A stretch of 64,000 bases of DNA, from NCBI GenBank assembly GCA_009838845.1, contig VXRD01000003.1, forward strand, positions 1-64,000, given 5' to 3'. Both the position numbers and the translations under genes were made by a program. The stretch's first letter is position 1; every line of letters starts with the position of its first letter. Source of the DNA: Gemmatimonadota bacterium. Lineage in GTDB: Bacteria > Latescibacterota > UBA2968. This document shows positions 61,365-64,000 of this stretch, one piece after another. The notes beneath the pieces were generated by a model that saw only the letters and a program-made list of their open reading frames with translations, did not search any database and was not told the origin of the DNA.

Positions 61365-62771
61365 TCAGGTTTTGCGTTTTTCTTTTTTCGCCGCCGGGAA
61401 GAGAATATTGTTGAGGATGAGGCGATAGCCAGGCGAATTTTTGTGCAGTGCGAGTTGCGTGGGCGGGTCGTTGACAAAGTGTTGATAGTCTTCCGGGTCG
61501 TGTCCCGCATAAAATGTGAATGTGCCCTTCCCGATGTTGCCGTGGATGTATTTGACGTGGTCGGTGCCGGGTATGTCGCCCATAATGGTGACGGATTTTT
61601 TGATGCGATTTTTGCGAAAGGCCGTTGTTTGGCCCAAAAAGCCGGGGACGATGGGTGTGTGGTTTTGCGTGAGCATAGTGGGCACGGGATCGTATTTTGC
61701 CGAGAATTCAAATAGTGAAAAGGCGTCGATATCGGCATTTTTGATCTGGCTCATTTCAATGGGCGACAGGTCGATGTCGCCGTGTTCGTATTCGAGGGGG
61801 TCCATAACGAGGTTGAAGTTTTCAAAGGCTACTGTGCGTGAAAAATCGAGTTTTTGACGCGCCTGTGGGTCTGCGGGGTCGCCGTCGTAAACGCTATCGA
61901 CGATGTCGATTCCTCGCGCGGCAAGGGCAATGTCAAAGGTATCGGTGGCCGAGCACATGGCAAAGAGAAATCCACCCTGTGCGACGTAGTTGTAAATGGC
62001 CTGTGCAACCGCGCCTTTGAGGTGGGAGACTTTGGCAAAACCCAATTTGCCAGCGAGGGCTTTGAATCCGGCCTGTTGTTGGCGGTACCAGAGGGTGTGG
62101 CCGTGGCTGCGATAAAATTTGCCGTATTGTCCCGTGAAGTCTTCGTGATGCAGGTGCAGCCAATCGAAGTTTTCGAGTTTGCCACTGAGGACTTCTTCGT
62201 CCCACAATGTGGTGTAGGGAATTTCCGCATACGTGAGCGCCAGTGTGACGGCGTCGTCCCAGGGCTGTTTGTTCGGGGGGGTATAGACCGCGATGCGAGG
62301 AGCTTTTTCAAGGCGCATGCGGTTCATGTTGCCGGATTCAATATCGGCGTAGATGCGCGTGGCCTGTGCGGCTGAGATGGCCTGGAAGGAGACGGCGCGT
62401 ATTCGGGCTTCGCGCGCGATGGTTTCGTGGTTGTCGATGAGGAAGGAACCGCCGCGATAGTTGAGCAACCACTCGACGGGATGACCCTGTTGCAATGCCC
62501 AATACGCAATGCCGTAGGCTTTGAGATGGTCTGTTTGCGATACGTCCATGGGGATGAGAATTTTGCCGACGTTCGCGCTTCCGCCACCAATCGCCGCTGG
62601 GGAGATGGATGGTGTTGTTAGAAAAAAAAGTAAGACGAGAAGTGAAAGGCGAGAAGCAACCACAGATAAACACGGATAGACACAGATAAAAGACGTGAGT
62701 CGAGCGATCTGGCTTCGTTGCGTTGTAGGCTTCGTATGTGCTGTAGTTACATTTTGTCGTTTTAATGTCAT
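61365..62771 (-). CDS. DUF4159-domain protein
   Basis: The protein is 468 residues from ATG 62771 after GGAAGCGGG; a start nearer the signal peptide is possible. The N-terminal part overlaps a 10-bp tandem repeat (62661-62690) that codes for part of the pre-signal region. From about residue 70 on is the DUF4159 fold, with FDWLHLHHEDFTGQYG, GGFLFAMCSATDTFD and PLEYEHGDIDL. The domain is found in MoxR operons; its role is unknown. The protein is probably exported. Confidence 0.85.
   Translation of the reverse strand: MTLKRQNVTTAHTKPTTQRSQIARLTSFICVYPCLSVVASRLSLLVLLFFLTTPSISPAAIGGGSANVGKILIPMDVSQTDHLKAYGIAYWALQQGHPVEWLLNYRGGSFLIDNHETIAREARIRAVSFQAISAAQATRIYADIESGNMNRMRLEKAPRIAVYTPPNKQPWDDAVTLALTYAEIPYTTLWDEEVLSGKLENFDWLHLHHEDFTGQYGKFYRSHGHTLWYRQQQAGFKALAGKLGFAKVSHLKGAVAQAIYNYVAQGGFLFAMCSATDTFDIALAARGIDIVDSVYDGDPADPQARQKLDFSRTVAFENFNLVMDPLEYEHGDIDLSPIEMSQIKNADIDAFSLFEFSAKYDPVPTMLTQNHTPIVPGFLGQTTAFRKNRIKKSVTIMGDIPGTDHVKYIHGNIGKGTFTFYAGHDPEDYQHFVNDPPTQLALHKNSPGYRLILNNILFPAAKKEKRKT
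62661..62690. repeat. 10-bp tandem repeat, three units
   Basis: CACAGATAAA, CACGGATAGA, CACAGATAAA. On the minus strand it lies in the coding region just before the DUF4159 signal peptide. It resembles the short ACACAGAT repeats widespread in environmental genomes. Confidence 0.7.
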
Positions 62772-62789
62772 CCCGCTTCCTTTGTTTTT
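62768..62789. repeat. 22-bp direct repeat, left copy
   Basis: TCATCCCGCTTCCTTTGTTT plus two T. It is identical to 63758-63779 in the same orientation, 990 bp apart. The two copies flank the higA segment. Confidence 0.85.
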
Positions 62790-62820
62790 CGGTTCTTCCT
62801 GAGACGATAGAAATAGCACT

Positions 62821-62854
62821 TGTCATTGCGGCATGGTTTTAGCCGCAATCCAGA
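62821..62854. repeat. 34-bp palindromic repeat, copy 2
   Basis: Identical over 34 bases to 33781-33814. Confidence 0.9.
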
Positions 62855-62932
62855 AGGTTTTGAGCCGCTGGCTGCTGGCTGCTGGGAATAGTAAAGGAGC
62901 CATTCCTTACGGCGATATTGTTAATCTGGTAT

Positions 62933-62960
62933 TTGTAGGGGCGACCCCCTGTGGTCGCCC
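62933..62960. repeat. GTAGGGGC-type palindromic repeat, copy 3
   Basis: TGTAGG followed by GGGCGACC, a 6-base loop and GGTCGCCC. Confidence 0.75.
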
Positions 62961-62981
62961 GCTGACTATGATTTGGGATAA

Positions 62982-63428
62982 TTAGATATTTCCCAGCAAC
63001 TGCCTCGCATCAACACCCACATGTTCTTCCAATAATTCACGAAATGCCGCCAGTACTGCCAGGACTTTACCACGGTCTTCGGGACTTTCGGAATAGAACA
63101 ACTCCGTGACTTGAGAAAGAGAAAGTTCGAGAAATGGAGAGTTAGATTGAGCGCGTTTTGCCTGGACGTAGTTTTCTGCCAGATGCCGCAACCGCGCATC
63201 TACGCCCAGAACAGGTTTTCGAGGCCCATCTTCTATATTTTGAACGATCTTATCCAGTTTTTGAAAAAAGGGTATAAGGGTCTCTACCACCTGTTCTGCC
63301 GCTTCTTTCCTATTCGTATCAAGATACCCCTTGTCAGTCAATTTACGATGAATGGACAGGGTGTTAATCGCTGATAGGAGTTCTTGGCTTTGTTGGAAAC
63401 TCTGAATAGCCAACCATTGTGTGCTCAT
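62982..63428 (-). CDS. small all-helical protein
   Basis: The protein is 148 residues. No family is recognised. It is predicted to be mostly helices (WLAIQSFQQSQELLSAINTL, AAEQVVETLIPFFQKLDKIV, LAVLAAFRELLEEHVG). It has no signal peptide and no Cys. The start has GAGGG upstream. It lies between higA and the 22-bp repeat, so it is part of the inserted segment. Confidence 0.65.
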   Translation of the reverse strand: MSTQWLAIQSFQQSQELLSAINTLSIHRKLTDKGYLDTNRKEAAEQVVETLIPFFQKLDKIVQNIEDGPRKPVLGVDARLRHLAENYVQAKRAQSNSPFLELSLSQVTELFYSESPEDRGKVLAVLAAFRELLEEHVGVDARQLLGNI

Positions 63429-63461
63429 CTGGATTTCCCTCTAAAATCACGCGAACTGTGG

Positions 63462-63761
63462 TTAAGTTATGTGGCTCAGGGTTGAGGCTGGGCGGATGCC
63501 TGCAGTAAGCCGCTGCTTTTCGCTGACCAGTTTGCGAAAGTTGTACTCGACCTGAAGTCCGTGCCAAAATTCGTCGGACTGGCCGAAGAAGGCACCAAAG
63601 CGGATTGACATGGCTGGCGTGATTGGACGTCGGGCGTGAACGATTTCGTTGATTGTCTGCGGTGTAATACCGATGGCGCAGGCCATGGCATTCTGTGAAA
63701 TCCCCATTGGCTTGAGGTAATCTTCCAGTAGAATTTCACCGGGGGTGATAGGTGTTTTCAT
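63462..63761 (-). CDS. higA: HigA-type antitoxin
   Basis: The protein is 99 residues with [40 protein letters not shown] and the HigA end [17 protein letters not shown]. It is an XRE-type helix-turn-helix. No HigB gene is next to it. The ATG overlaps the TPR stop (ATGA). Confidence 0.9.
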   Translation of the reverse strand: MKTPITPGEILLEDYLKPMGISQNAMACAIGITPQTINEIVHARRPITPAMSIRFGAFFGQSDEFWHGLQVEYNFRKLVSEKQRLTAGIRPASTLSHIT

Positions 63762-63779
63762 CCCGCTTCCTTTGTTTTT
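63758..63779. repeat. 22-bp direct repeat, right copy
   Basis: Identical to 62768-62789. It holds the stop codon of the TPR gene and the start of higA. Confidence 0.85.
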
Positions 63780-64000
63780 TCGAGGGTTTGGATTTTTTGT
63801 CGGAGGCTTCGCAGTCGCTCGCGTGCTATGTCGGCTTCGAGGCTTGTGGGATAGTTGACGAGCAGGGTTTCGTAGATTTTTTGCGCGTCGTAATATTGGC
63901 CGAGGTATTTGTCGTAGATCGCGCCCTGTGCGATGTGTGCGGCGGGGGAAAGTGGGCTATGGGGTTGTGTGGCGATGAGTTTGCGATAGGTCTGAAGGGC
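63758..64000 (-). CDS. TPR-repeat protein, 5' partial (C-terminal part only)
   Basis: Only 80 residues are visible; the frame runs off the window end. [20 protein letters not shown] and [20 protein letters not shown] form two TPR-like helices, followed by a charged coiled coil. It resembles BamD or YbgF-type TPR proteins and is probably part of the MoxR operon. Confidence 0.7.
   Translation of the reverse strand, partial: ALQTYRKLIATQPHSPLSPAAHIAQGAIYDKYLGQYYDAQKIYETLLVNYPTSLEADIARERLRSLRQKIQTLEKTKEAG

Larger units (their letters stand above)
62772..62981. other. intergenic region with dispersed repeats
   Basis: No gene is seen. It carries a copy of the 34-bp palindrome (62821-62854) and a GTAGGGGC-type palindrome (62933-62960). 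It is part of the 968-bp segment flanked by 22-bp repeats. Confidence 0.6.

Noticed and set aside
61352-61738. Long N-terminal extension of the MoxR protein
   Set aside because: The extension is Ser/Thr/Pro-rich shadow coding of the DUF4159 gene. ATG 61351 has a ribosome site and the family start.
1-64000. tRNA or rRNA genes
   Set aside because: I read both strands for T-loop and rRNA-like segments and found none I could fold with confidence.

Overview
The window looks like a chromosomal piece of an uncultured Gram-negative bacterium of the FCB / Latescibacterota-like type. The basis is gene content: PorV-like and DUF5916 outer-membrane proteins, a GWxTD-domain protein, dockerin-like modules of the form DxDGxxxxGFxDFLxFxxxFG, many phytanoyl-CoA dioxygenases and Gfo/Idh/MocA oxidoreductases, and many small dispersed palindromic repeats. 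The phylum is an inference; no rRNA or tRNA gene was found to confirm it.

Region 1 (1-9139) is a surface and secreted-protein cluster on the + strand. It holds a WD40 propeller with a dockerin-like tail (cut by the window start), a lipoprotein with about 16 leucine-rich repeats, two predicted outer-membrane barrels, and three paralogous exported proteins that share a small repeated beta-domain. Two of these are about 95 percent identical over 154 bp. A DUF4160/DUF2442 pair sits among them, and a deleted remnant of the same module lies near 2774-2846.

Region 2 (9379-33659) is a catabolic island: ModA, an SGNH hydrolase, two Gfo/Idh/MocA oxidoreductases, an aminotransferase, a sulfatase, two sugar-isomerase-like TIM barrels, two D-2-hydroxyacid dehydrogenases, a YWTD propeller, an SDR, a DUF5916 outer-membrane protein, three phytanoyl-CoA dioxygenases (one fused to HEAT repeats), a 3-hydroxyisobutyrate-dehydrogenase-like enzyme, a metallo-hydrolase, a zinc alcohol dehydrogenase, an (alpha/alpha)-barrel-like protein and DusA. 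The set suggests use of diverse carbohydrates and organic acids from decaying biomass.

Region 3 (33781-43116) is an accessory region: a 640-residue membrane-anchored protein with a possible nuclease-like core, glycine zipper and coiled coil; DUF1902; a PIN toxin/antitoxin pair; a TerB-DnaJ protein; a fused indolepyruvate:ferredoxin oxidoreductase; an Mrr-type endonuclease; and a second PIN/Phd pair. This is the best candidate for an undescribed defence or stress system.

Region 4 (43181-56313, all minus) is housekeeping: a GWxTD protein, then lipA, miaB, queG, a degenerate IscU-like scaffold, rny, an A-type Fe-S carrier, a peroxiredoxin and sodB, followed by panC-panB, a deoxynucleoside kinase, folK-folB and ygfZ. 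Fe-S assembly and Fe-S-consuming enzymes are grouped together and coupled by 4-bp overlaps. folK and ygfZ carry the same 27-bp palindromic insert inside their reading frames.

Region 5 (56413-64000) has a quinone oxidoreductase, a MTH1-like NUDIX hydrolase and a primary-type sigma factor on the + strand. On the minus strand are a TPR protein (cut by the window end), HigA, a helical protein, a DUF4159 protein, MoxR and MurD. A 968-bp segment with higA is flanked by perfect 22-bp direct repeats. Several repeat families (octamer-array elements, a 34-bp palindrome, GTAGGGGC-type palindromes) are spread across the whole window.
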